DNA of 64,000 nt, taken from Oscillospiraceae bacterium. GTDB lineage: Bacteria; Bacillota; Clostridia; Oscillospirales; Acutalibacteraceae. The notes beneath the pieces are model-generated. The model was not told the DNA's origin. It did not search any database and saw nothing but the letters and a program-made list of their open reading frames with translations. The stretch covers positions 1 to 64,000 of the forward strand of contig SVPP01000005.1 in the NCBI GenBank assembly GCA_015065765.1, given 5' to 3'. Below are positions 15,506-24,177 of this stretch, piece after piece; the first letter of the stretch is position 1; the number at the start of each line of letters is the position of its first letter. Made by a program: the position numbers and the translations under genes.

Positions 15506-16048
15506 ATGTCAGAAGAAATGATTATAAGACATTGTTCGCCGACTCTTGCAGGACTTAAAACTGCAAACATGTTCACTCAGTTTTTTACAAGTGACAGAGA
15601 AATGAGAGAAACGTTGAGAAAACTCAATAAAATTTTTGTCAGAAGGGGATTGCGAATTATTCCTTTAAGGTGGAAAAATGGTAAGGCGTTGCTTTATCTT
15701 TTCAGACCGTCATTTCTGAAATGTGATTTAAAAAATTCTCTTGCAAAATATCTTTTGGCTGAAAGAGGATATGAGTTCAGAAAACCGGGTAAATGTATAT
15801 GTGAACTGATAAGACGCCTTGATGAAAATGAAGATTTTCCCCATGAAATAGGACTTTTTCTCGGGTATCCGCCTGAGGATGTGTGGGGATTTATCGAAAA
15901 TCCCGACGATTGCAAATGCTCCGGTTGCTGGAAAGTATACGGTGATAAGGAAAAAGCCGAAAAAATTTTTGCAAGATATAAAAAATGCAGAGAAGCATAT
16001 TGCCGTGAGTTTGCAAGAGGCAGCACAATTGAACAGCTTGTAAATTAA
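15506..16048 (+). CDS. DUF3793 family protein, probably iron-regulated
   Basis: A 180-residue cytosolic protein matching DUF3793: N-terminal RHCSPTLAGLKTANMF, central FPHEIGLFLGYPPEDVWGF, and C-terminal cysteines in CKCSGCWKVYGD and YKKCREAYC. The start at 15506 is fixed by AAAGGAGGT. Its function is not established; in Clostridia such genes are often found with iron uptake and flavodoxin genes, and here two DtxR-like palindromes precede it. A role in iron-limited metabolism is therefore inferred, not shown. A terminator shared with the converging nuclease operon follows. Confidence 0.85.
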   Translation: MSEEMIIRHCSPTLAGLKTANMFTQFFTSDREMRETLRKLNKIFVRRGLRIIPLRWKNGKALLYLFRPSFLKCDLKNSLAKYLLAERGYEFRKPGKCICELIRRLDENEDFPHEIGLFLGYPPEDVWGFIENPDDCKCSGCWKVYGDKEKAEKIFARYKKCREAYCREFARGSTIEQLVN

Positions 16049-16078
16049 ACATTACCATCTCCCTTTTCATAAAAAGTG

Positions 16079-16112
16079 AAATGCCGACAGTTTTTATGCT
16101 GCCGGCATTTTG
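16079..16112. terminator. Bidirectional terminator between converging genes
   Basis: AAATGCCG-A-CA and TG-C-CGGCATTT pair around a T-rich loop, with A-runs on one side and TTTT on the other, between the stops of the DUF3793 gene and the nuclease gene. Confidence 0.75.
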
Positions 16113-16121
16113 CGTTGTTTA

Positions 16122-16805
16122 TCAGTTGTCAAGGATGCTTTCTCCTGTTTCGTAATCTATTTTTACACCCGGTTGAACGTTGTAGCAATAAACATTGAAG
16201 CAGACGCCGTCGCCATCATCTTCAACCGAGTAAGCCTCAATCTGAACACCTCTTGCCACAAGCTCGTTGTCTTTGAAAATGGGAGTTACTCTGTAAAGAA
16301 CGTGGTTTCCGGTTTCTTCAATGTAGTCATCGACCATATTCTCAAAAGGAAGCATACCGTCAACGTTCATGTATCTGGTACCAGTGATTAAGTTTTTATT
16401 GTTTGCATTTTCACCTGTAAGCTGCCAGCCGATAAGATGACAGCGGTTGTAGAGGTATTTACCGTCTACAATATCATATTTTACAGTTTTCCATCCTGAT
16501 GGCTTGACCTGACCGATTTCACCGCGTTCACCTGTGGGCATAATGTCTTTTCCAATGCAGGCAAAAGCTGTACCGCATCTGCCGAGAGAATCAAGCTCTG
16601 TATAAGTTTCAAAGGATTCTGTTGTTTTCATTTGCGATGTTGTGAATTGAGGAACGTTATCATTTACAGTAACATAAGGTGAACTGCTGTAAGCCGGCAG
16701 AGAAGAGATGTCAATGGTGTTATTGTCTGCTGTTAGTTGGACGAAAAAGCCGATAATTGCCAATATTGCAACAACAATAAGAGAAATCAGTTTTTTATTT
16801 TTCAT
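16122..16805 (-). CDS. Secreted or anchored DNA/RNA non-specific endonuclease
   Basis: A 227-residue EndA/NucA-type nuclease. An N-terminal hydrophobic segment (about 6-26) acts as signal or anchor. The nuclease core shows RCGTAFACIG, the active-site block YNRCHLIGWQL (His as general base; classical enzymes have DRGH here, EndA-type have this NRCH/DRSH form), the metal-binding Asn region ENANNKNLITGTRYMNV, and PFENMVDDYI. It should degrade extracellular DNA and RNA for nutrients or defence. Its start codon overlaps the end of the next upstream gene by 11 bases, so the two are co-translated. Confidence 0.87.
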   Translation of the reverse strand: MKNKKLISLIVVAILAIIGFFVQLTADNNTIDISSLPAYSSSPYVTVNDNVPQFTTSQMKTTESFETYTELDSLGRCGTAFACIGKDIMPTGERGEIGQVKPSGWKTVKYDIVDGKYLYNRCHLIGWQLTGENANNKNLITGTRYMNVDGMLPFENMVDDYIEETGNHVLYRVTPIFKDNELVARGVQIEAYSVEDDGDGVCFNVYCYNVQPGVKIDYETGESILDN

Positions 16806-17196
16806 TTTTATAAATCTCCTTTGTTATTTTTTCGTGTGAGCTGCCTTGAAATTCCGCGGTTTCGGTAAGAACAAATCCCTCAGGCATCTCAAAAACGAAA
16901 TCAGCAGGATATTTTCTGTCCCATTTGTAAATTATAAGTGTTTTGATTTTTGAAGAATAGGGGATAAGGCTTTCATCTTCAATGAAACAGAAATCATTTT
17001 CTCCTGCTTCATCAAGACACATATCGTTGACAATAACATTTTGTTCCGCAAAAAGCTTTTCAGAAAAGCTTCTGATGAAAATTTTATTGCCCTCAGCACT
17101 TTTTATAAAATCCTCAATAAGAACTCTGTCACGGCTCTGCCTTCTTGAATTAAAGAGCATGCCGGAATCATCGTCTATACATATAGCAACATTCAT
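16795..17196 (-). CDS. Conserved small protein paired with the nuclease
   Basis: A 133-residue protein with no signal peptide or membrane segment. The N-terminal MNVAICIDDDSGMLFNSRR followed by QSRDRVLIEDF, and the C-terminal GSSHEKITKEIY, recall a conserved clostridial family of unknown function sometimes mislabelled ribonuclease Z. It is first in a two-gene operon and overlaps the secreted nuclease by 11 bases. A role as chaperone, inhibitor or immunity-like partner is possible; dihydrofolate-reductase-like topology is suggested only by the N-terminal pattern. I do not assign a function. Confidence 0.7.
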   Translation of the reverse strand: MNVAICIDDDSGMLFNSRRQSRDRVLIEDFIKSAEGNKIFIRSFSEKLFAEQNVIVNDMCLDEAGENDFCFIEDESLIPYSSKIKTLIIYKWDRKYPADFVFEMPEGFVLTETAEFQGSSHEKITKEIYKNEK

Positions 17197-17316
17197 TTTA
17201 TCACCTCATATAAACAATATGTTAAATTGATAAAAATGTCAATTGAAAATTTTTTAAAGTCCGGAAAATCGGACAGTTAATTTGATTATCTGCTTTTTTT
17301 CAAAAAAAGATAATCA

Positions 17317-17345
17317 TTGACTTTTTAACAAGCAATGTGTATAAT
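17317..17345 (+). promoter_or_regulatory. Consensus promoter with a long leader
   Basis: TTGACT, 17-base spacer, TATAAT. It leaves a leader of about 175 bases before the next gene. An inverted repeat TGATTATCT/AGATAATCA (17283-17316) with T and A runs lies directly upstream. Confidence 0.8.
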
Positions 17346-17362
17346 TATGACATAATTATTGG

Positions 17363-17439
17363 TTGTGAAATTTTGATTAATTTCATTTTTTTTGCGAAAA
17401 AGAGCACAAAATGTTGTTATTGATTGCAAGGTTTCACAA
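17363..17439 (+). promoter_or_regulatory. Candidate attenuator in the leader
   Basis: TGAAATT (17366-17372) pairs with AATTTCA (17379-17385) to make a small hairpin followed by eight T, an intrinsic-terminator form. The same left arm, as TTGTGAAA (17363-17370), is exactly complementary to TTTCACAA (17432-17439). The two pairings exclude each other, as terminator and antiterminator would. No known riboswitch core was recognised. Confidence 0.4.
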
Positions 17440-17528
17440 TAAAGCTGATTGTTTGTGATCAGTTGATAATTATGAAAACTTTATTAAATCAAGGCTTTCT
17501 CAGGAAAGCGAAAGAAAGAGGTTTTATT

Positions 17529-17780
17529 ATGAAAAAAATTATTCCGTTAATTCTCGTGGTTGTTATTGTTGTTCTCGGCGTTATTTATGGCCCGAAACTT
17601 ATCCACAAATGTGACGATTGCGGAGAAACCTTCTTCGGAACAGGATATGAGCCGAATATTGTTTCTGATATCCTTTCAGAGGAAGAACAGATTATCTGCG
17701 AATCATGTGCTGAAGAGCAGCATGCAGCAGCAATTGCATTTGGCAAGTCATTGGAAGATTTCAAGAGAGAACTGTCATAA
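17529..17780 (+). CDS. Small membrane-anchored zinc-ribbon protein
   Basis: An 83-residue protein: an N-terminal hydrophobic helix (about 4-22), then a single zinc ribbon with CDDC (about 29-32) and CESC (about 60-63), and an amphipathic C-terminal helix. The ATG at 17529 follows AAAGAGG. No function is known to me. It lies 45 bases ahead of a CASTOR/POLLUX-like channel gene in the same direction, with no terminator between, so the two probably share the long attenuator-like leader. Confidence 0.75.
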   Translation: MKKIIPLILVVVIVVLGVIYGPKLIHKCDDCGETFFGTGYEPNIVSDILSEEEQIICESCAEEQHAAAIAFGKSLEDFKRELS

Positions 17781-17825
17781 GCATACAAATCGAATTTGAT
17801 TATCAATTCTCAATGAGGTAAGCAG

Positions 17826-19949
17826 ATGAGAAAAAAGTTTAAAGAATGGTTCAGTATCCAGTTGGCTAAGAATCCCGGCAGAATGGTGCTTGCAGTGATT
17901 TTTATTTTCAATGTACTGTTTTTTGTAATCTCTGCTCTGATTATAAGTGGCTTGTCCCTTGAAGGAACAGAGAAAATGGGATTTCTTGAAGCAACATTCT
18001 GTACGGCAACTATGATTCTTGATGCCGGTTGTATACAGTTTGTGGTAGCGGACATCGGCAAAGCAGGCGTTGCAACAGTAATTATATGTTTGCTTATTGT
18101 TCTTGTTGGTATGGTTTCTTTTACCGGTGCAGTAATCGGTTATATTACCAACTATATTTCAAACTTTATTGAAAATGCAAACGCCGGAACGAGAAAACTC
18201 AATCTTTCAGATCATGTTGTGATTCTTAACTGGAATACAAGAGCGTCTGAAATAATCAACGACCTTTTGTATTGCGAAGAAAAGCAGAAGGTGGTTGTTC
18301 TTGTCAGTGACAAAAAGGCTGAAATTGAAAAAGAGATTCATGAGCGTATTTCTGATACGATACTGCGAGAGCACAATGAGTTGATGGAAAAAAGCAGAAA
18401 TATGAGCTTTTTCAAAAAAATGTCTTATATCAGAAAAAATGTCATTGACAGAAAAGTTTCTGTTATAGTAAGAGAAGGCGACGTTTTCTCTTCAAAACAG
18501 CTCAGGGATATTTCTGTTGAAGAAGCAAGGATTGTTATTATTCTCGGTAACGATATAAATAACAATATGTGCCGTTTTGAAACCAAGGAAAGACTTGAGA
18601 AAAACGGCAAAGGAAATTCTCAGACAATAAAGACGCTTATGCAGGTAGCTGATATGACTGCGGATGAATCTTCAGCAGATGATCAGAAGATTATTGTAGA
18701 GATAACAGATGACTGGACACTGGAAGTTGTCGAAAAAATTATAAAGAGTAAACAGGTTGACGGCAAGTGCAATATCGTTCCTGTCAAAGTCAATCAGGTT
18801 CTCGGCAATATTCTTGCACAGTTTTCACTTATGCCCGAACTCAATCTTGTTTATAAAGAGTTGTTTTCAAATAAAGGTGCAGCTTTTTATTCTCAGGAGA
18901 AAGAGAAAGTTGATGATATCGAGTATGTTCGTGAATATTTGAAAACTCATAAATATTCGATTCCGCTTACATTTATGGAAGATAGCAAAGGCAATTCTCA
19001 CGCATACTATGTTGCAGAAAAAGAAAAACATATCAATAAATTTTCAGTTGTTACTGAGGTTGATAAGAAGTTTAAAATTAATCCCGGATACAATATTGAA
19101 CAGAAAAATATTGTTATTCTTGGTCATAACAGCAGATGCGAAGACATAATGAAAGGCTTCGCTGGCTTTGAAAAAGAATGGGAATATAAAGACAGCGACA
19201 AAAAGGTGCTTCGTATTGTAGTTATTGATGAGAAAGAACATCTTGAAAAAATGGACTACTACAAAAAGTATCCCTTTGTAATTGAAACTGTTGCTGCGGA
19301 AATATATGATAAGGATATAATTTTAGAAACTCTTGACAGATTTGTTGTTACAAGCACGGAAGATACCAGTGTACTTATACTTTCTGATGATACTGCAATG
19401 AATGAGGATATTGACGTCAACGCTCTTGCAAACCTTATATATGTTCAGGATATTATAAATGACAAAAAGGCTAAAGATCCTGATTTTGATGAGGAAAGCA
19501 TCGATGTTATTGTTGAGATCATCAATCCCAAGCATCACGATATTGTTAATAATTACAGTGTGAATAACGTAGTTATCAGTAACAGATATATCAGTAAGAT
19601 GATAACACAGATCGGTGAAAAAGAGGCTTTGTTTGATTTCTATACAGATATTCTTACATATGATGACGGAACTTTCGGAACTTTTGAAAGTAAAGAGGTT
19701 TATATCAAGAAAGCACAGCAATTCTTCGGAGAGAATAATATTCCGGGTACTTGTAATGCACAGCAGTTTATCCGTGCTTTGTTTGAAGCATCGATAGACG
19801 AATCAATTCCCGAAGAACACAGATACCCGACAATAGCTTTGGGTTATGTAAAACCCGGCGGAAAGGTTGTTCTCTTCAGCGGGGATCAGGCTTCAATTGA
19901 TGTAACTCTTGAAGAAAGAGATAAGCTTATAGTTTTCAGTAATCACTAA
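17826..19949 (+). CDS. CASTOR/POLLUX-like ion channel with RCK-type domains
   Basis: A 707-residue membrane protein. Two transmembrane helices (about 20-42 and 78-102) flank a pore region with TATMILDAGC, which resembles the ADAGN/ADSGN filter of the plant CASTOR/POLLUX (DMI1) channels more than the TVGYG of K+ channels. A linker of about 30 residues leads to large cytoplasmic tandem Rossmann-like RCK domains (SDHVVILNWN at about 130; KNIVILGHNSR at about 425). I infer a Ca2+- or K+-permeable channel gated by a cytoplasmic ring; the ion is not determined. AATGAGGTAAGCAG precedes the ATG. Confidence 0.82.
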   Translation: MRKKFKEWFSIQLAKNPGRMVLAVIFIFNVLFFVISALIISGLSLEGTEKMGFLEATFCTATMILDAGCIQFVVADIGKAGVATVIICLLIVLVGMVSFTGAVIGYITNYISNFIENANAGTRKLNLSDHVVILNWNTRASEIINDLLYCEEKQKVVVLVSDKKAEIEKEIHERISDTILREHNELMEKSRNMSFFKKMSYIRKNVIDRKVSVIVREGDVFSSKQLRDISVEEARIVIILGNDINNNMCRFETKERLEKNGKGNSQTIKTLMQVADMTADESSADDQKIIVEITDDWTLEVVEKIIKSKQVDGKCNIVPVKVNQVLGNILAQFSLMPELNLVYKELFSNKGAAFYSQEKEKVDDIEYVREYLKTHKYSIPLTFMEDSKGNSHAYYVAEKEKHINKFSVVTEVDKKFKINPGYNIEQKNIVILGHNSRCEDIMKGFAGFEKEWEYKDSDKKVLRIVVIDEKEHLEKMDYYKKYPFVIETVAAEIYDKDIILETLDRFVVTSTEDTSVLILSDDTAMNEDIDVNALANLIYVQDIINDKKAKDPDFDEESIDVIVEIINPKHHDIVNNYSVNNVVISNRYISKMITQIGEKEALFDFYTDILTYDDGTFGTFESKEVYIKKAQQFFGENNIPGTCNAQQFIRALFEASIDESIPEEHRYPTIALGYVKPGGKVVLFSGDQASIDVTLEERDKLIVFSNH

Positions 19950-19957
19950 AAAAAAAT

Positions 19958-19994
19958 AAAGAGTAGACACTTCGTTTGGAGTATCTACTCTTTT
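19958..19994. terminator. Bidirectional terminator
   Basis: AAAGAGTAGA and TCTACTCTTT arms with flanking A and T runs, between the stop of the channel gene and the stop of the converging GH5 gene. Confidence 0.8.
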
Positions 19995-19999
19995 CGTTT

Positions 20000-21466
20000 T
20001 TAAAACTTAATTTTTACCGTATGTTCTCCGATTCCTGTTCTGATTTCGACATCAGAGGCTTCATCTGTAATCGGAAGAGTGTTTACTTCGCCGTCAGTAA
20101 TGATTTCTTTTACAGGTTTGTGTGCAAAAACTACTGTAGGTACATCATATTCCTTATCCTGAGAATAGGTAAGAATAAATTCATTATTCTCTCTGTCATG
20201 ACGGTAAGAGATGATGTTACCTGTAACTGCTTTAGGATAAGGACGGCAGAGCACTGTCATAATTTCTTCGTCAAGAAGTTCTTTCCAGTAAGCCCAGTAT
20301 GTATTGCTCCATTTGTAACCATTGAAAATATCAATCAGGTGCTCGATGTGTGGGAACCACTCTGTGCCTTCGGAAAATCCGCCCCATTCGCCCACGAGAA
20401 CAGCATTCTGAGTTCTCATCTGAGTGTTTCTGTGTTCTCCGAAAATAGAATCAACACGTGAGTTCGATGCGTATTTGTAAAGGGGCGTATCAACCATAAG
20501 GTCATAGCCGTGAGGGGAGAAGCACTGATTTTCTTCTCTTTTGCCGTTCACTTCAATTGCGCTGTTCATGCAAGGGATACCAAGGTTTGAATAATATGAG
20601 TTTTCAATGAAAAGTACACCTTTGTCTGTTGCTTCTCTGATTTTTGAAGCAGTTCTGTTAAGAAATGGCATATATCTTTCTGTGTCAAATTTGTTGATAA
20701 GTTCCTGACCTGCAGTGACTATTGAATGGAAAACATCGCCCGTGTAGTGGTCGAGAACTTTGATTTTCTCTTTGCCCAGAGCATCTTTGATAAGCTTTCC
20801 TCTTTTGATTCTTCTGTCAACAAGAGTGACACGTGCAAGCTTTGCAATAAGTTTTCTGAAAACTTTACCGCCGTCTTTACCGGGGAAAGGCTCGTTGAAA
20901 ACATCGAAGCCGAAAAGTGCAGGGTGATTTCCTAATCTTTCTGCAACGTGTTTCCACATATCTGCATAGCAGTCCATGAGTCCGTCACCGTCAACCTTTT
21001 TATTTGTCCAGAAGTTGTCAAACGCTCTGTGAACAGCTCTGCCCCAGAAGTAACCTTCTGCCCATACGATTTTTGTTTTCTGGAATTTGTAAGGAGCGGA
21101 GTCTATTGCCCAATCGGGAGCACCGTCACCTGCACCTGTTTTTGAACAATACAGATCCTGATGCATATCAAGGTAAACATAAATACCTTTTTCGTGACAT
21201 TCGTCCATGATTTTTTCAATTGAGTCAAGATATTCCTCGTTATATTTGCCTTTTTCAGGTTCAACAACAGACCATGTCATGCCAAGTCTTATGATATTAA
21301 AGCCTTTTTTTCTGAATTCTTCAACCCAGAATAAATCCTTTGAAAATTCATTTGCTGTAAACCCCGGAGTGTAATTGGTTTTGTCACAGACATTCATACC
21401 TGTGAAAATTCTTTCTCTTCCGTGAGAATCAACGAATTTCATGTCTCTTGTTATGATAGTATCCAT
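20000..21466 (-). CDS. GH5 hydrolase, endoglycoceramidase-like
   Basis: A 488-residue TIM-barrel enzyme of GH5. The pattern ERIFTGMNVCDK, then IRLGMTWSVVEPEKG, YLDMHQDLYC and GFDVFNEPFPG matches endoglycoceramidase-type GH5 more than cellulases. The acid/base is Glu192 in FNEPF and the nucleophile Glu360 in LVGEWGGF. The C-terminal ~90 residues form a beta-sandwich. There is no signal peptide, which is odd for an enzyme of glycolipids, so the substrate could be a small beta-glycoside. It is co-transcribed with the sialidase-like gene 12 bases upstream. Confidence 0.87.
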   Translation of the reverse strand: MDTIITRDMKFVDSHGRERIFTGMNVCDKTNYTPGFTANEFSKDLFWVEEFRKKGFNIIRLGMTWSVVEPEKGKYNEEYLDSIEKIMDECHEKGIYVYLDMHQDLYCSKTGAGDGAPDWAIDSAPYKFQKTKIVWAEGYFWGRAVHRAFDNFWTNKKVDGDGLMDCYADMWKHVAERLGNHPALFGFDVFNEPFPGKDGGKVFRKLIAKLARVTLVDRRIKRGKLIKDALGKEKIKVLDHYTGDVFHSIVTAGQELINKFDTERYMPFLNRTASKIREATDKGVLFIENSYYSNLGIPCMNSAIEVNGKREENQCFSPHGYDLMVDTPLYKYASNSRVDSIFGEHRNTQMRTQNAVLVGEWGGFSEGTEWFPHIEHLIDIFNGYKWSNTYWAYWKELLDEEIMTVLCRPYPKAVTGNIISYRHDRENNEFILTYSQDKEYDVPTVVFAHKPVKEIITDGEVNTLPITDEASDVEIRTGIGEHTVKIKF

Positions 21467-21478
21467 TCTGCATCTCCT

Positions 21479-22570
21479 TTATATTGTGACTTTTTTTATT
21501 ATCGTTTTGTTGAGGCAACTGCCGTCTTCTCTTCCGCCTGCACAAAAGGATAAAAGCATGGTGCTTTTGTCAATAAAATACATGGCAGGGTAACAGTAGC
21601 CTCTGTTTTTTTCGCCTTCAACTATGATTTGTTCGGAAAATTCAATTCCGTTTTCGCTTTCTCTGAGAACCATGGGTGTTCTTCCGCCATGGAAAAAGTC
21701 TTCAGGGATTTCTTTACCGTTGTAATTGGGGACAGGGTTATAAACTGCATAATACTTTCCTGAATAAGGATTCTTGCGGATAAGCATAGGTGATTCAGGT
21801 GAAGTGAATTGTGAAGGCGAGGCTGTTGTCCAGCTTTGGCCGCCGTCAGCAGAAAAACTTTCGTACTGACACATGCAGTCAGTTCTGAAATATGCGTAGA
21901 GTGTACCGTTTTCAAGTTCAGTAATTCCGGGCTCTTGCAGACCTGTTTCGGTGTGAGGTGCGGGATTTACAAACTTGTGGGGGATTTCTTCCCATGTATT
22001 TCCGTCATCCTCTGAATAGAAAAGAAGAGAAAACGCATAGTAGTCAAAATCAAGTTCTCCGTTGCTGTCTGTGCCTTTTCTATGAGATGCCACAGGAATA
22101 AACCATTTACCGCTTTTGGTTTTCAGAACTCTGCAGTTGTTCATTACATAATAAGAGGGGAATGTGACAGGAATACATCGAGTTTCTTTACAAAAGGTTT
22201 CTCCCTCATCCTTTGAACGGCAGAGAATAACTTCTGAATTTCCGTTTAACTCTTTCTTAAGAAAGAACAAACCAAGGTCACCGTTGTTCATGCGTCTGAG
22301 TGTAACGCTCATTAAATTTTTTACGCCGAAATTCTCAGCTTTTATCAGAATTTTTTCTTCGCCGAAACTTTTACCGTTATCACTTGAAAACAGAGCAGCA
22401 ATATCGCAGGAATCATCGTCTTCACTGCCACAGGAATTGTAACGGCTGTAAGCAAACATTATCCTGCCGTCATTCAGGGTTATGAAATCACCTTCGCTGT
22501 TTCTTCCGTTGCTTTCAGAAGGGCAGATTTCACAAACTGTTTTCTGTTCTTTTATTACAAAATCACCCAT
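21479..22570 (-). CDS. Sialidase-superfamily (Asp-box) hydrolase
   Basis: A 363-residue six-bladed beta-propeller protein. Four Asp boxes are visible (SSDNGKSF, SKDEGETF, SEDDGNTW, SADGGQSW), and RNSEGDFITLNDGRIMF at the start resembles the GH33-like catalytic entry, while QEPGITELENGTLYAYFR and RTPMVLRES follow the sialidase-superfamily pattern. The start at 22570 follows AAGGTGATT. No signal peptide is seen. The family covers exo-sialidases and other glycan-active propellers, so sialic acid as the substrate is not certain. It leads a two-gene operon with the GH5 enzyme. Confidence 0.82.
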   Translation of the reverse strand: MGDFVIKEQKTVCEICPSESNGRNSEGDFITLNDGRIMFAYSRYNSCGSEDDDSCDIAALFSSDNGKSFGEEKILIKAENFGVKNLMSVTLRRMNNGDLGLFFLKKELNGNSEVILCRSKDEGETFCKETRCIPVTFPSYYVMNNCRVLKTKSGKWFIPVASHRKGTDSNGELDFDYYAFSLLFYSEDDGNTWEEIPHKFVNPAPHTETGLQEPGITELENGTLYAYFRTDCMCQYESFSADGGQSWTTASPSQFTSPESPMLIRKNPYSGKYYAVYNPVPNYNGKEIPEDFFHGGRTPMVLRESENGIEFSEQIIVEGEKNRGYCYPAMYFIDKSTMLLSFCAGGREDGSCLNKTIIKKVTI

Positions 22571-22588
22571 AATAATCACCTTGAACTC

Positions 22589-22617
22589 ATTTTACAATAA
22601 CTGCAATATAAAGTCAA
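22589..22617 (-). promoter_or_regulatory. Promoter of the sialidase-like/GH5 operon
   Basis: Minus-strand TTGACT, 17-base spacer, TAAAAT, about 20 bases before the start codon. Confidence 0.7.
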
Positions 22618-22714
22618 TAAATTGTTATTTATTAATAATTAACATTCGGTTGCTTGAAATAAAAATGATTTTATGATAATATATTAAATCATATTTTAAT
22701 AGGGGAGAGGAAAA

Positions 22715-24130
22715 ATGAAAAAAATCATTTCAGCGGTAATGTGCCTTGTGATGCTTCTCAGTGCTGTGATGCCAATAAATGGAGCGGCAGTGTCAGAGAA
22801 AAATTCATGGACAGAATATCTTGAAGAGGGTAAAGGTGTCTATTTAGGACCCGGAGCAGACGATACGGAAATGTATGTTACATGGTACGGCGGAAAAGAC
22901 GGAGTAACACCTGAGGTTAAGGTAAGTACAAGCAAGGATATGTCAGCTCCGCTTACCTTCACAGGTACAGTTCATTCAAGCGACAAGGTTGAACGCTCAA
23001 ACCATGTTATTGTAACAGGTCTTGAAAAGGGTAAGACATATTATTATGTCTGCTCGGACGGTACAACAGACACAGAAGTCAAGTCTTTCAAAACAGTCGC
23101 AGAAGGCGCGGATTTCTCGGCGATGTATGTGAGTGATATTCATCTTACAGGCAACAGCTTTGAAGATGAATCACTTTATGAAAGTGCAAAAAGCTGGGAT
23201 AAGGTTCTTGTTGAAGCAACAGAGAGAGAAGAGCTTTCTCTTATTCTTTCAGGTGGTGATATGGCAACGGAAGGACAGCCCTGTGAATACTATGCGATGT
23301 TTATTCCCGAACAGGTAAAAACGATTCCTTACGCAATGGCAATCGGCAACCATGATGTAAAAAGATATACATATGATACAATCGCAAACTATCCCAACGC
23401 AAAACTGTCAGGACGTCTTTCAAAATCACTTATTCATGGTGACTACTATTTCGTAAAAGGTAATGCACTTTTCGTAGTTCTTGACAGTACAAACTCTTCA
23501 GCGGCAGACCATTATTTCTTCGTGAAAAAAGCAGTGAGGGAAAACCCTGATGTGAAGTGGAAGGTTATGATGTTTCACCACGATCTCTACGGAGGTCATA
23601 TAGAATCAAGGGAAAGCGAAAACATGCTTCTCAGACTTCTTTTTACACCTATTATTGACGCTTTTCAGTTTGATCTTGTTCTTACAGGACACAGTCATTG
23701 TTTCAGTAGAAGCCACGTAATTTACAGGAACAAAATTACAGAATCACTTACAGGCAAGACGAGTGTAACTAACCCGGAAGGCACGATTTATCTCAATAAC
23801 GGAAGTCTTCGTGTTAATCCTGATTCGGAAATCAAAGAGCCTATTATTGACTCTGACAGAAAGAGTGAGTATATAGCAACTGACTATCTTACAGGCACTC
23901 AGGAGGTTTATAACATTCTTAACTTTACAGACGATAGCCTTACAATCAAATCTTACACATACAATTCGGAAAATCCCTTTACAGAGCTTACAATCAATAA
24001 GACGACAAACGAGGGTGGACATCCCGACAAGGGAGTACAGTTCTGGTTTGTGATAGGTAAGTATATCGGAACAATATACAATGTTATAAACAATATTTCA
24101 AGAAGAGGCGAAATCGCTGACAGAGGATAA
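22715..24130 (+). CDS. Secreted purple-acid-phosphatase-like metallophosphoesterase
   Basis: A 471-residue exported protein: signal peptide (1-24), an N-terminal fibronectin-III-like domain (about 35-130, WTEYLEEGKGVYLGPGADDT) and a calcineurin-like phosphoesterase domain. The metal ligands appear in order: Asp141 and His143 in VSDIHLTG, SGGDMATEG, AIGNHDVK, FHHDLYGGH and LTGHSHCFSR. The C-terminus (about 440-471) is a hydrophobic and amphipathic helix that may bind the membrane. It should hydrolyse phosphate monoesters or diesters outside the cell. GGGGAGAGG precedes the ATG. Confidence 0.88.
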   Translation: MKKIISAVMCLVMLLSAVMPINGAAVSEKNSWTEYLEEGKGVYLGPGADDTEMYVTWYGGKDGVTPEVKVSTSKDMSAPLTFTGTVHSSDKVERSNHVIVTGLEKGKTYYYVCSDGTTDTEVKSFKTVAEGADFSAMYVSDIHLTGNSFEDESLYESAKSWDKVLVEATEREELSLILSGGDMATEGQPCEYYAMFIPEQVKTIPYAMAIGNHDVKRYTYDTIANYPNAKLSGRLSKSLIHGDYYFVKGNALFVVLDSTNSSAADHYFFVKKAVRENPDVKWKVMMFHHDLYGGHIESRESENMLLRLLFTPIIDAFQFDLVLTGHSHCFSRSHVIYRNKITESLTGKTSVTNPEGTIYLNNGSLRVNPDSEIKEPIIDSDRKSEYIATDYLTGTQEVYNILNFTDDSLTIKSYTYNSENPFTELTINKTTNEGGHPDKGVQFWFVIGKYIGTIYNVINNISRRGEIADRG

Positions 24131-24134
24131 TTTT

Positions 24135-24177
24135 AAAGACAGAAGTGAACGTGTTGTGCTCACTTCTGTCTTTTTTA
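24135..24177 (+). terminator. Terminator after the phosphoesterase gene
   Basis: AGACAGAAGTGA and TCACTTCTGTCT form a perfect stem followed by TTTTTT. It also lies at the end of the converging deoB gene. Confidence 0.88.

Noticed and set aside
19976-20461. 161-residue plus-strand frame opposite the GH5 gene
   Set aside because: Fully antisense to a gene with intact catalytic motifs and strong homology; no ribosome binding site.
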